The translations under genes were made by a program, and so were the position numbers. The notes beneath the pieces are model-generated. The model saw only the letters and a program-made list of their open reading frames with translations, was not told the DNA's origin and did not search any database. Of a stretch of DNA of 32,379 nucleotides, positions 6,016-15,688 are shown piece after piece. The stretch is from a virus. Positions within the stretch are counted from its first letter, which is position 1, and each line of letters starts with the position of its first letter. The stretch lies in the IMG/VR virus record IMGVR_UViG_3300046170_000051, positions 1-32,379 of that record. One strand, 5' to 3'.

Positions 6016-6408
6016 TTATTTTGAGTGAACACCTTTGACTTTCTCAAATGTTCTAAGTGATGACATCCCAAGTAGGGATAAAAGAATTGTAGTAAGTTGC
6101 GTGAAATCAAACTCTAAGGATTCTAGTTGTAGATCTACACCATTAACAACAGCTATCCAAGTTGCTGTAGGCAATACAATGTAGTGTACGCACAAAGCAA
6201 TACCGCAAGTATATCCAATGAATGGTCTCCACCCTGATACAAACCAGTTCCCGTTTTTCGCTTCTTCAGCATTGAGACTAATTTGTGCTTTATCCAAAGA
6301 TATAAATTCTTTTTGTAAGTCATGTGATAATTGTTCTTTTAAATCCTTATCCTGAACAAATTTGTCCAGAACATTATTTGCTACTTCAGCAATTTTGTTA
6401 ATACTCAT
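6016..6408 (-). CDS. Holin of the GTA/3TM type
   Basis: The 130-aa product has an amphipathic N-terminal half and hydrophobic segments at about 62-88 (RPFIGYTCGIALCVHYIVLP and following) and 102-118 (FTQLTTILLSLLGMSSLRT), with the NGNWFVSGWRPFIGY signature of the family of holins with three transmembrane segments used for gene-transfer-agent and phage release. The tail is basic. It makes holes in the inner membrane so the lysozyme can reach the wall. It sits directly before the lysozyme and after an XhlA-like gene, forming the lysis cassette. Confidence 0.8.
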   Translation of the reverse strand: MSINKIAEVANNVLDKFVQDKDLKEQLSHDLQKEFISLDKAQISLNAEEAKNGNWFVSGWRPFIGYTCGIALCVHYIVLPTATWIAVVNGVDLQLESLEFDFTQLTTILLSLLGMSSLRTFEKVKGVHSK

Positions 6409-6418
6409 ATATTAGTTG

Positions 6419-6619
6419 TTAAATTAAACCTCTAAGAACTAAGGTAAACATACTAATTAGTATTGTTGTAAGACCAGCCAATAACCAGCCTTTCATACTA
6501 TTAACTGATGCTTGTAGATCATCAGTTTTTCTATAGATAGTTTTCCAACGTTCTTGGCAGACCGCATCATGTTTTGCTAGATCAGCAGCGACATCATTTG
6601 CAGTCTTACGAGCTGGCAT
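6419..6619 (-). CDS. XhlA-like lysis-accessory membrane protein, 66 aa
   Basis: The short product has a soluble helical N-terminus (NDVAADLAKHDAVCQERWKT), a coiled-coil-like middle (YRKTDDLQASVNSMK) and one C-terminal transmembrane helix at about 44-64. This matches the layout of haemolysin XhlA-like and similar phage proteins that accompany holins. The start overlaps the upstream stop (TAATG). It may assist or modulate the holin. Family membership is a pattern call, not a motif match. Confidence 0.55.
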   Translation of the reverse strand: MPARKTANDVAADLAKHDAVCQERWKTIYRKTDDLQASVNSMKGWLLAGLTTILISMFTLVLRGLI

Positions 6620-6870
6620 TATTTCTCTTCCACTACTTCTGCTTCAGCGTTAATAGCTCTGTCAAATGATTGAATACAAAGATTCTTGTATTCACTTGTA
6701 ATGACATAATCATCGTATGCTTCTTGTAGCCTAGATAATTTTCTACCAACTACATTAAGTTTTGCAGCTATTGCCATTTGATCCTCATTAAGATCTGCAG
6801 CTCTATACTCTTTATCATTAAAAGTAATAATGACCTGATCTTCTGGTTTTTTAGTTTCTACGTTTTCCAT
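6619..6870 (-). CDS. Small phage protein, DUF6447-like, 83 aa
   Basis: The product starts MENVETKKPEDQVIITFNDKEYRAADLNEDQ, a strand-turn pattern often seen in short phage and host proteins of the DUF6447 type, followed by a helical region with AIAAKLNVVGRKLSRLQEAYDDY, and an acidic end. The function is unknown. It is the first gene of the lysis cassette and has its own TATAAATA-like motif 20 nt upstream and GAGAGGAAC as ribosome site. Confidence 0.5.
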   Translation of the reverse strand: MENVETKKPEDQVIITFNDKEYRAADLNEDQMAIAAKLNVVGRKLSRLQEAYDDYVITSEYKNLCIQSFDRAINAEAEVVEEK

Positions 6871-6889
6871 ATATAAGTTCCTCTCTTGG

Positions 6890-6903
6890 GTTTGTTATTT
6901 ATA
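6890..6903 (-). promoter_or_regulatory. TATAAATA promoter-like motif before the lysis cassette
   Basis: The minus strand reads TATAAATAACAAAC, one mismatch to the core, followed by CCAAGAG. It lies in the only gap of the tail-to-lysis region, 20 nt before the ATG at 6870, so it could give the lysis genes an independent start. Confidence 0.45.
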
Positions 6904-6916
6904 AATTAATTATATA

Positions 6917-7228
6917 CTAAGATTCTAAAGTTTTTGTTAATGAAGTTGGGTTTTTTTGACTTTCAATTTGTAAATCTAAATTTGCTTCTAAATTAGCAAC
7001 TTTTTCTTCACCCATAGCATTAATTACCCAGCCTTTTACCATAGATGATGTTAATTCATCAAAAGGTTTAAAGTTAGATAAATCAGATGTATCTAACGAC
7101 TGAGTACCATAAGATGATGCAGTAAATTCTCCATCTTCTTTATTTACACGCCAATGCACGTTATAGATAACATTATCATGCCCTTCTTCTTTTGGGTGTA
7201 CGTCAACTGTATTTACATTCCATTCCAT
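6917..7228 (-). CDS. DUF7936-like small phage protein, 103 aa
   Basis: The pattern MEWNVNTVDVHPKEEGHDNVIYNVHWRV, then a glycine or serine turn and a helix with VKGWVINAMGEEKVANLEANLDLQIE and NPTS, matches a small protein that often follows tail-fibre genes in cyanophages and other marine phages (annotated DUF7936). Its role is not known. Good ribosome site AAGGAGAAT. It starts immediately after the tail-fibre stop. Confidence 0.6.
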   Translation of the reverse strand: MEWNVNTVDVHPKEEGHDNVIYNVHWRVNKEDGEFTASSYGTQSLDTSDLSNFKPFDELTSSMVKGWVINAMGEEKVANLEANLDLQIESQKNPTSLTKTLES

Positions 7229-7229
7229 A

Positions 7230-10200
7230 TTATTCTCCTTTTAAAGTTTGTATTTCAGCTTTTAATTCATCTACTGTTGTAGATAGTTCTTGTACTGCTT
7301 TTATTAAGTAAGGAGTTAGTTTTCCATAATCCACTCCATAAGGATTTTTTGTTTCATCATCCCCACCCTCTGAGACAACATTAGGAATAATATCTTTTAT
7401 TTCTTGTGCAATTAATCCTAACTCATGGTGGTTATTTCTTTTCCAATCAAATTCACGAACTTTTACACTTTTAATTACATCTAGTTGTGGTGAAGCATTT
7501 ACAATATTTTTCTTTAGTCTTTCATCTGAAGTAGTGTTAAAACTTACACTTGTTCCTGAAGATGCTTGTATAGAACCGATTGCTCCATTTCCATCTGTCA
7601 TATAAACAAAATAACCATTTGTAGCATCAGAATCATTTGGGAATGCTAATCCTAAACAAGCATTTCCAAGTGAAATTGAACCATCAATATCTTCAATCCT
7701 AACAACTCCATCAATGTTTGCATTACCACTAAAATGTGCTTTATGAACATAAGTTGCATTTGTAGAAGTACCAACCATTAGCGTTCCATTTTGATTAATT
7801 CGCATGGCTTCATTACCTAAAGACGTTCCAGTGCGGAACGTAAAAGCACCACCAGTATAAAAATCTGTTGCGCCGTTTGAAACACCTATCCCAGCTATCC
7901 AAGAACCATCTTCTTGTAATACTATTTTATTTGGTCCTCGTTGGGTATCTGAATAGTCATTACCAAAACCTATTCTACCAGTCATTGATGCATAAGCTGT
8001 TGCACTATTGGCACCAATACCACCGCCTACATGAAGTTTAAAACTTGGACTAGTCGTTGAAATTCCGACATTGCCCCCATTAGGCTGTAGATTCAGAGCG
8101 TAATTAGTTGCTAAATTAGATTTGTTAGTAGATTGTATCCACGCAGTTCCATTTGAGCTTGCATAAAAGCCCATGTCAAGGACACCATTACCTAAAGTTT
8201 GAGATACTCTTAAACTACCAGTCTGTGCAGTTCCCGATGTAGCAGGGGCATCAGCAGAACCTTGTACATCTAGTTTTACTAATGGATTTGTTTCTCCAAT
8301 TCCAACACTGCCTGTATCAGTAAATCTTACCCTCTCACTTCCTGACCAACCAAAAGTTAAATCATTATCACCATGTACATGCTGAACATCCCAATAATGA
8401 GTTGCACTTAAACTACCTCTTAATCTTAAAGATGAATTATTTGTACTTGATGCAACTGATTCTAATACTGGTGAAGAACTTGAATGAACTTCTAATGCTC
8501 TAGCAGGACTACTCGTTGAAATACCAACCAGTCCTGCTTCAGTAATTTTCATTTTTTCTGATGATGCAGTTTGAAATACAATATCATTTCTAGCACCTGA
8601 TGTTGATGAATTGGTTATTAAAGCTAAACCAGCAGTATCTTGATGTATAACAGATGAAACTGTATCGTTTGCTGAAAATAACTGTATTGCACCTGCTTTA
8701 CCATTTTTATCAGATTGTATTGCAAGAGTATTAACATCTGTTGCGTGTTGAGTAATACTTGTTCTATTGATGCCTACATTTTTTCCATCAAATATAAAGT
8801 TTGCTTCGCCCTCTAGGGTATTAGCAGTACCACTACCTGTAATGACTCTATTATCAGCATTGTTGTTAATAGTAGTACCTGATGCAGTTGTAAATGATAA
8901 ATTACCAGCACCATCAGTTGTAAGAACTTGACCGCTAGTACCATCTGAGACATTAATTTCTGATATGCCAACTGTATTTGCATCAATAGAAGCTGATAAA
9001 GCTACATTACCAGTTCCATCAAAAGAAACCCCTGAAGCTGTTATATCTCCTGTAATACTAAAATCTCTTGCAGTTGCTAAAGCTGTTGCTGTTGCTGCAT
9101 TACCTGTAGCTGAAGCTGCAACTATATTTAAAGCATCTACAAATGATTTGGTTACTCTTGCATCTATAGCACTATTAGCTCTTGCATCAGTGTAATAAAG
9201 GTTATTAGTACCCTCGCTGACTGTATCAGTATCGCCCTGCGTATAAGTTAAAACACCTGTTGTTGAGTTATAGGATAATTGTGTTGAATTTTCGCTTATA
9301 GCAGCTCTTGATCTTGCATCTGTATAATAAAGGTTAGATCCTTCACTGAGGTTTGAAGTAGATTTAGAGCTTAAATCTAAATTAGCTCCTGTTTGTAAAT
9401 TAATTCTAGTATCTGCCCTTGCATTGGTGAAATAAACATTGGTTGAACCCTCACCAATATCATCAGTATCTAATACAACAGAACCAGTTAGTGCATTTAC
9501 ACTTGTTACTGGAGATGTAGATTGAGTAAAGCTAATAACACCAGTTGAACTATTATAAGAAATATCACCAGTTGCAGATATAGCAGCTCTTGACCTTGCA
9601 TCAGTATAATAAAGGTTAGTATTTTCAGTTAAATTTGCAGTTGTAAAATTAGATATGCTAGATACTTGTCCAGTAACATTACCTTCAAGATTTGCTACTA
9701 AAGTACCTAAAGAACTTAACGTAATATTACCTGTAGCACTTCCATCAGCAGTTGTTAATCCTAATGTAAATTTGTCTGCTGATTCATCCCAAATAAATAC
9801 AGCGTTATTTTGATTACCTCTATTAATTAACATACCTGAATCATTTACAGGTGATCCTGTAAGACCTGCATTAAGCTGGAATAAGTTATCTTCTATATCA
9901 AGATTCGTTGTATCTAATGATGTTAAAGTTCCATTTACAGTTAAATTACCTGCTACTGTTAGATCTGAAGCAATTTGCACATCATCTGGCAAAGTAATTG
10001 TTACATCTGCTGATTCACTACCGCTTCCAGATACAGTAATCTTATTAGCTGTTCCTGTAATTGTTTGTATATAGTTGCCTGTAGTGTCATTGCCTAAAAC
10101 AACTGAGTTATCTGCAACACTAGCAGCCTGTATTCCAAGAGCATCAACAAATGCTTTTGTAACTCTAGCATCAATAGCTGAATTAGCTCTTGTATCTGTA

Positions 10201-11382
10201 TAGTATAAATTGGTGTTTTCAGTTAGATCAGCAGTTGTCTTATTACCAAATGCAGAATTAAATCTTGACTGTGTGTAATATAAATTATTAGTTCCCTTCA
10301 CTTAAAGAATCTGTATCTTTAGATGTAAAAGCAGAATCAAATCTAGTTGTTGTGTAATATAGGTTAGTGCCTTCTGCTAAATTAGTTGTAGACTTAGTTG
10401 CAAGTCTAGTATCAAAATCTGTATTTGCTCTAGCACTTGTATAATAAAGATTACCTGATTCAGATAGCTGAGAAGTGTTAAATGGTGATAAAGATATAGT
10501 TGGTGTAAAAGTTCCAGCAGTATCATCATAAGACCAACTAATACCAGTACCATTTTGGATTAATGTAGATACCCTATCGTCTACCCTTTCATTTGTATAA
10601 TAAAGATTAGTATTTTCTGTAATCTCGCTTGTATCTAAATCCAATGAACCGCCTAAAGCTAAAGATTGTGAGTTAATAGTTACGCTTGAATTAGCGAGCT
10701 TAGAGTTAGCAATAGAACCAGCAAGCATTGTATTTGTGATTCCAGATGCTTTTACTCTTAGTGCATCACTATCTATTTCAATAGAAGAATCATCTACTGC
10801 AACATTTAAAGTAACACTACCAGAAGTGCCACCACCTGTTAAACCATTGCCTGCAACAACGCCTGTAATATCCGCATCATTTGTATTTGCTATTGTTAAA
10901 GTTCCAGCAGTATCATCATAAGTAAGCTGTATGCCTGTTCCTGCTTGTAATAAAGCATTAACCTGATCGTCCACTCTTTCATTAGTAAAATATAAATTAG
11001 ATGATCCTTCTGCTACTGAATCTGTATTGAATGAGATGTTTGCAGATCCATTAAAGCTAACGCCATTAATTGTTCTTGCGGTTGCTAATGTTGTAGCTGT
11101 ATCTGCATTTCCTGTTAAGTCTCCAGTAACATTACCAGTTAAATTCCCTGCAAATGTATTAGATGCTGTAATGCTTACACCTGTAGTAATAAAAGCTGAG
11201 TTAGCAGCATTTCTGATCTTTAATACATTATTAGATGTATCAACCCATAATTGATGTGCGAATGTAGTTGAAGGCTCACTAGCTCCACTATTAACTGTTG
11301 CAATAGCAGATAAAGCATTGTTTAGATCAGATCTAAAGTCTGCTCCTGACTGGTTCGCTATGTTGTAATCATGTTGTGCCAT
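7230..11382 (-). CDS. Tail fibre with S74 self-cleaving chaperone, frame broken by one excess base
   Basis: With one G removed from the GGG at 10294-10296 this is one 1383-aa fibre. The broken frame ends DSLSEGN and resumes TNNLYYTQSRF, both parts of the same repeat. About ten copies of an EGTNLYYT(D/N)xR repeat run along the shaft, separated by beta-rich segments. The C-terminus carries an S74 intramolecular chaperone beginning SDERLKKNI; the Ser and Lys give autocleavage, releasing 99 residues (Ser encoded at 7527-7529). The chaperone helps the fibre trimerise and then leaves. The fibre likely binds the host receptor. AGGA precedes the ATG and a TATAAATATCAAAC motif precedes that. Confidence 0.85.
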
Positions 11383-11415
11383 ATTAAAATCCTATTTTAT
11401 TAATTTTATACCTAT

Positions 11416-11429
11416 GTTTGATATTTATA
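11416..11429 (-). promoter_or_regulatory. TATAAATATCAAAC promoter-like motif before the fibre gene
   Basis: Exact copy of the 14-bp core on the minus strand, in the 77-bp gap between the J-like gene and the fibre gene, 34 nt before the fibre ATG at 11382. The distance is the same as at the C5 methyltransferase (35 nt). Confidence 0.55.
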
Positions 11430-11459
11430 AATCTTAAAACATATAAAAATCATATTTGT

Positions 11460-14400
11460 TTACCATGAACTTAATGATGCTCTTTTCCATGTATTAGTTG
11501 CTATACAAACATAGATATAGAATGCATCGTATTTAATTTGCCCTGCTGTTCCTGTAGCAGTTGATGAAGATGGTGCGCCAACACCTATTCTTAATGTAGG
11601 TGCATAAACTTGACCTGTAAAATCTGCATTTTGTGATGAGTCAAAAGTTAATGCTAATGAACCATCTGCATTTATTCTAAACTCGCCACTTGCACCACCA
11701 TCTGCTGATAAAGTTGTGCCACCAAGAGCATCGTAAGCTAACTTAACTTTTGCAGTAGTTCCTGCTTGTATTTCAAAGCTGCCACTTCCTGATCCACTTC
11801 TAAGAATTGCATTTGCTTGTATTGTGTTAGAGGAATCAGTAGTAATTTTACCTATTATTAAATCAGGTTGAGCGCCTGTTGCTTCAAAATTACCATTGAC
11901 AACAAAATCACCATCTATATTTGCATTTTCAGCAAGACTTAGTAATCCAATACCTTCAGTTTCAGAATAACTTAAAACATTATCTAATGGCTCACCATTT
12001 AAAGAAACATTACCAGCACTTATGCTACCTGTTACTGTTGCACCTGTAACATTTAAAGATGAAGCTGTTAAATTTCCTGATATTGTTGCACCAGTTGCAG
12101 TCATTACTCCTGATGAAGATACAGTAAAATTTCCTGAACCTATATTCATATCACCTGCTGTAATAGAACCTAAATTAGCAGAAATAGCAGCCAAATTAGT
12201 AACACTTATTTTATCTGCACCTATAGTGCCTGAAGTTATATTATCTGCATCTAAATTAGTAACTGTAATAACTGAAGCATCTATAGTTCCTGCTGTAATT
12301 TTGTTTGCAGATAATGAATTTATCTTTGCATTAGTAACAGCATCATTTAATATTTTAGGAGTAGTTATAGCATCATTTATTATTTTATCTGTTATTACTG
12401 CATCATCTTTAATGTCAGCACTTCCTGTAGGAGCATTGCCTATAGTAAAAGTTAAAGTAGCTGGATCTGATTCACTGCCTAATGTATTTAATGAGCTAAC
12501 ACTTGCAACATAATTAGCATCAACTGGTAAAAAGTTTAGATCTGAATTAGTTACATCAACAATAGTATTTTTAACTTGATTTCCAGAACTATCAACAACA
12601 TTAACTCTATATTGATAATCAGGAAAATCTGTTGGTGTATTCCAAGATAAAAAAGGTCTACCTGTAGAACTAGAATCAGTGTCGGTAAATGCTAATCCTG
12701 TTGGAGCTTTTACTGCATAAGCAGAAGGTAAGTTAGCTAGTTCTTCTACTGGCTCTTGCGGTGGTACTTCCCATGTATAAACATCAAAGTATTCTATTAA
12801 ACTAACTGCAACTAATCCATTGGATTGCAATTCTAATGCTTCAACTCTACAAACTTTACCTGAGAATCCTAAACCTGCATAAGTAAGAGTAACTATATCT
12901 CCTACGTTCAGTTTATACATCTCAGGAGTTCCTAAGAACTGCATAGTTGTTTGATTTCTACTTCTAGTTAGGATTGCCTTACCCATGTTATAAGCTATAT
13001 AAGGGTCGCTTACATAAGGGAACTCAGCTTTAATTTCTAATATTTCATCTCCATCATCAGAATAATAATGTGGATTTGCATTATGTAAAACTGTAGCTGT
13101 ATCTAATTCATATCCTTTATTTGCATTAAAAAATTCAACAATAACTTTATTTGCTTTTTTGTCTTTATTACCATAATCAACTGATATACCAGCATCAGAA
13201 ATAATATGATTATCAGTAATACTAAATGTAGAAGAACCTGTATCTTCTATTGATAGTTCATATTTACCATCTATATATAAAAAGATACCACGCATATTTG
13301 CAAGTAATTCTTTTGCATTATCCATTACATTTTTATTTGTATCTAAATAACCATTGCAATGAAATCTTTTAACTTTTAATAACGAAGTTCCTGTTTGTGA
13401 TGAATAACTGCTACCGAAATAATTATTAATAAAAATAATGTATTCTTCATTTGAATCAAAGAATTGACTTCTTCGTATATCTATAATTTCATTTTTATCT
13501 AAAACACCATTACCATTAGAATCAAATAAATCTATCAATTCACCTATTTTATTTTGCCACCAATCTTCATTAGCATCAGCACCAGCTATTGTGAAAAAGT
13601 TATCACCGCTGTTTGCACTCCAAGTAAGTGATTGAGCTGTACCATTAAAATAGGGCTGGTCAACCTGAGTATCACAAACATTAGCAGCAGAGCTAAATGT
13701 AGCCATATTAATTTGTGATGCTGTTAAACCTTTACCATACTCATTGTTGGTTATGTAATCTAAGAAAGTTAGAGCTGGATTATCAGAATGTTTATAAGTA
13801 GTTGGAGTTCCAAATTGTTGATTTGTATCTCTTGGGTCATAAACTTTTTTACCTCTTACTTGAACTGTTAATTGTGGCACCCCTGACCACATACCGTGGT
13901 TGTCAAAGTTATAATGAGCAGCTATATAACAAACACCATTTAGTTTATGTGCAGAAGTCCAGTTAGGCATAGATGCAACAAGCATAGGGTCTGCTGTTTG
14001 TGTTGCAGCTCCATGATGTAGATTCATAACATATCTATATTTTGCAGTAGGGTCTGTGCCAAAACTTCCAGCAGTTAGCTCTAATCCAGCACCATTTTGT
14101 GAAACTGTATTTAATGAGCCTGAACCTGAAGATATCTTATCTGAACCAATATAACCGCCATCTCTAAATCTTGCTGAATTAGTTAAAGGATTGCCATCAA
14201 GCTCAATACTTCTTCCTAGTATTTCATCACATTCGCCAACTGATAAAGCATAGACTACATATAAATCTCTTGAATTATTGCTTGATACATCCATATAAAT
14301 AATCTGAGCACCAACTCTTCTAGTTCCATATATAACAGGAATCTTACCGCCAGCAGAAGTTTTATTAGCCATAATGACTTGAGCTCGAGCTTGCATATCT

Positions 14401-14534
14401 CTAGCTTGTTTATAACCCTTGACACCAACTGACAAAGTAGCAAGTGCTACAGTCCAAGAAACTACAGTAGCTATTGTTGCTGCTGTACCAGCTCCAACTC
14501 CTAAAAATGTTAATATTGCAGCTATAACAGCCAT
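11460..14534 (-). CDS. J-like tail tip attachment protein with EF-hand insertion
   Basis: The 1024-aa product is the lambda gpJ-like central tip protein. It begins with a hydrophobic N-terminus (about 1-36), then hub domains with the signature KIPVIYGTRRVG (64-75). A canonical EF-hand loop, DSNGNGVLDKNE, occupies 338-349. A fibronectin-III-like domain follows at about 610-705, and the C-terminal third has repeats of the type ITAGTIDASVITVTNLDADN and then beta-rich segments. It caps the tail and contacts the host. It sits between the tail-hub genes and the fibre gene, as in lambda-like phages. The Ca2+ loop suggests calcium-dependent structure or adsorption (inference). Confidence 0.85.
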   Translation of the reverse strand: MAVIAAILTFLGVGAGTAATIATVVSWTVALATLSVGVKGYKQARDMQARAQVIMANKTSAGGKIPVIYGTRRVGAQIIYMDVSSNNSRDLYVVYALSVGECDEILGRSIELDGNPLTNSARFRDGGYIGSDKISSGSGSLNTVSQNGAGLELTAGSFGTDPTAKYRYVMNLHHGAATQTADPMLVASMPNWTSAHKLNGVCYIAAHYNFDNHGMWSGVPQLTVQVRGKKVYDPRDTNQQFGTPTTYKHSDNPALTFLDYITNNEYGKGLTASQINMATFSSAANVCDTQVDQPYFNGTAQSLTWSANSGDNFFTIAGADANEDWWQNKIGELIDLFDSNGNGVLDKNEIIDIRRSQFFDSNEEYIIFINNYFGSSYSSQTGTSLLKVKRFHCNGYLDTNKNVMDNAKELLANMRGIFLYIDGKYELSIEDTGSSTFSITDNHIISDAGISVDYGNKDKKANKVIVEFFNANKGYELDTATVLHNANPHYYSDDGDEILEIKAEFPYVSDPYIAYNMGKAILTRSRNQTTMQFLGTPEMYKLNVGDIVTLTYAGLGFSGKVCRVEALELQSNGLVAVSLIEYFDVYTWEVPPQEPVEELANLPSAYAVKAPTGLAFTDTDSSSTGRPFLSWNTPTDFPDYQYRVNVVDSSGNQVKNTIVDVTNSDLNFLPVDANYVASVSSLNTLGSESDPATLTFTIGNAPTGSADIKDDAVITDKIINDAITTPKILNDAVTNAKINSLSANKITAGTIDASVITVTNLDADNITSGTIGADKISVTNLAAISANLGSITAGDMNIGSGNFTVSSSGVMTATGATISGNLTASSLNVTGATVTGSISAGNVSLNGEPLDNVLSYSETEGIGLLSLAENANIDGDFVVNGNFEATGAQPDLIIGKITTDSSNTIQANAILRSGSGSGSFEIQAGTTAKVKLAYDALGGTTLSADGGASGEFRINADGSLALTFDSSQNADFTGQVYAPTLRIGVGAPSSSTATGTAGQIKYDAFYIYVCIATNTWKRASLSSW

Positions 14535-15083
14535 TTATTTACCCCACCGAACATCATCTTTAGTTTGTGTAGCAAATTCCATGCCTTTATCACCTGAACT
14601 AAATGATTGTTGAGATTCATCAGAAAAATGTCTGCCTTTAGTTAAGTTCCAATTTGCCCAATGTGAAGCAACAGTAAGATTTATTATTGAATCATTTATG
14701 GTTTCATTTATACCAACATTTCTTATTTGTCCTTTAAAAAAAGGTATAGCACCAACTATAGTTTCATCATTATTGAAGTAAGCTAAATATATCTCTACTT
14801 CTTTATCAGTAAATTCACCATCTTCTACTAAACTTCTTATTTGATTTGTTACATTAGATAATCTAATACCAATTTCATTTACTTGTAATTGACCAGTCTC
14901 AGTTGTGGAATCAACTTGTAAAAAAGAACCACCAGCTTCATAGCTATTAGAATCATAAGTTACATTAGAATACCAATCAGTCAATCTAACAGTAGTTGAT
15001 AAATTAAGCTCAACCAGAAAAGCTGTTTTAGTTGCTGTTGATGATACTTGGGTTTGTAAATCAGTAGATAGACTTCTTGGCAT
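14535..15083 (-). CDS. Tail tip/hub protein (gpL-like, DUF2163-type)
   Basis: The 182-aa beta-rich product has features of phage tail-hub proteins of the DUF2163/DUF1833 type: an early LVELNLSTTVRLTDWYSNVTYDS segment, a middle EIGIRLSNVTNQIRSLV and a C-terminal SHWANWNLTKGRHFSDESQQSFSSGDKGMEF. In related phages it lies between the distal tail protein and the J-like protein, as here, and probably joins the tube to the tip. Its stop abuts the J-like start. No catalytic motif is seen. Confidence 0.6.
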   Translation of the reverse strand: MPRSLSTDLQTQVSSTATKTAFLVELNLSTTVRLTDWYSNVTYDSNSYEAGGSFLQVDSTTETGQLQVNEIGIRLSNVTNQIRSLVEDGEFTDKEVEIYLAYFNNDETIVGAIPFFKGQIRNVGINETINDSIINLTVASHWANWNLTKGRHFSDESQQSFSSGDKGMEFATQTKDDVRWGK

Positions 15084-15688
15084 TAGGTAATAACCTCTCT
15101 AACATCAAATGAAATACTGCTAAAACCACCAATAGTATCTGATCTTATAATTTCATCGCTTTCCAGATAAACAGTAAAACTTGGTTTATTTACAGTAACA
15201 GCTTCATTATCTGCAAGAGTTGTTACTAAGTTTGGTGATATAAGAACAGTTAATTGACCAGAACTATTAGCATCAATATCTGATTGCACCATGTAGACCT
15301 TAGAGTGATTAGCAAATTTAATTAAATCACCAGCTTTTAAAGCACCTGTTTGGTTAGCTGTAAATCCATCTATTGCTATAGAAGCATCACCAGATACATG
15401 ACTTCCAACAACTTGAATATCTGTTTCTGATTTACCAGCACCTAAGTTATCTAATGGTGCGACTATAGTAAAGTCCTCAAAAGAACCTTTTTGTTTTTGT
15501 AAAAATGCAAATACTTCTTGAGCCTTTTCTTGTTGTAAAGGTGGCATTTGCACTGTAAAAGAAAAATATTGAGATCCTATTTGTCTGACTTGTTTTCTAC
15601 CAGATAAAGTTTGGTTTACTAAAGTAGGTCTATTATCTTTAAAATTTAAAGATCTGAAATTTGGATTAGTAGGAAATTGACCAGACAT
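15083..15688 (-). CDS. Distal tail / minor tail protein (gpM-like)
   Basis: The 201-aa product starts with a conserved beta region (FRSLNFKDNRPTLVNQTLSGRKQVRQIGSQYF) followed by MPPLQQEKAQEVFAFLQKQKGSFEDFTI, a helix-strand pattern seen in distal tail and minor tail proteins of siphoviruses. It lies directly after the tape measure, where lambda has gpM. It probably forms a ring at the tail end and recruits the tip. Start and stop share a base with each neighbour. Confidence 0.6.
   Translation of the reverse strand: MSGQFPTNPNFRSLNFKDNRPTLVNQTLSGRKQVRQIGSQYFSFTVQMPPLQQEKAQEVFAFLQKQKGSFEDFTIVAPLDNLGAGKSETDIQVVGSHVSGDASIAIDGFTANQTGALKAGDLIKFANHSKVYMVQSDIDANSSGQLTVLISPNLVTTLADNEAVTVNKPSFTVYLESDEIIRSDTIGGFSSISFDVREVIT

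Noticed and set aside
5913-6110. A 65-codon start for the lysozyme at 6110
   Set aside because: The first 32 codons lie inside the holin gene in another frame and do not match lysozyme. The ATG at 6014 fits the family and the holin stop.
12022-12513. A 163-codon plus-strand frame within the J-like gene
   Set aside because: It is antisense to a long, well supported gene, has repetitive hydrophobic codons created by the repeats of the minus-strand gene, and no ribosome site. The same holds for other plus-strand frames in the fibre, tape measure and capsid genes.
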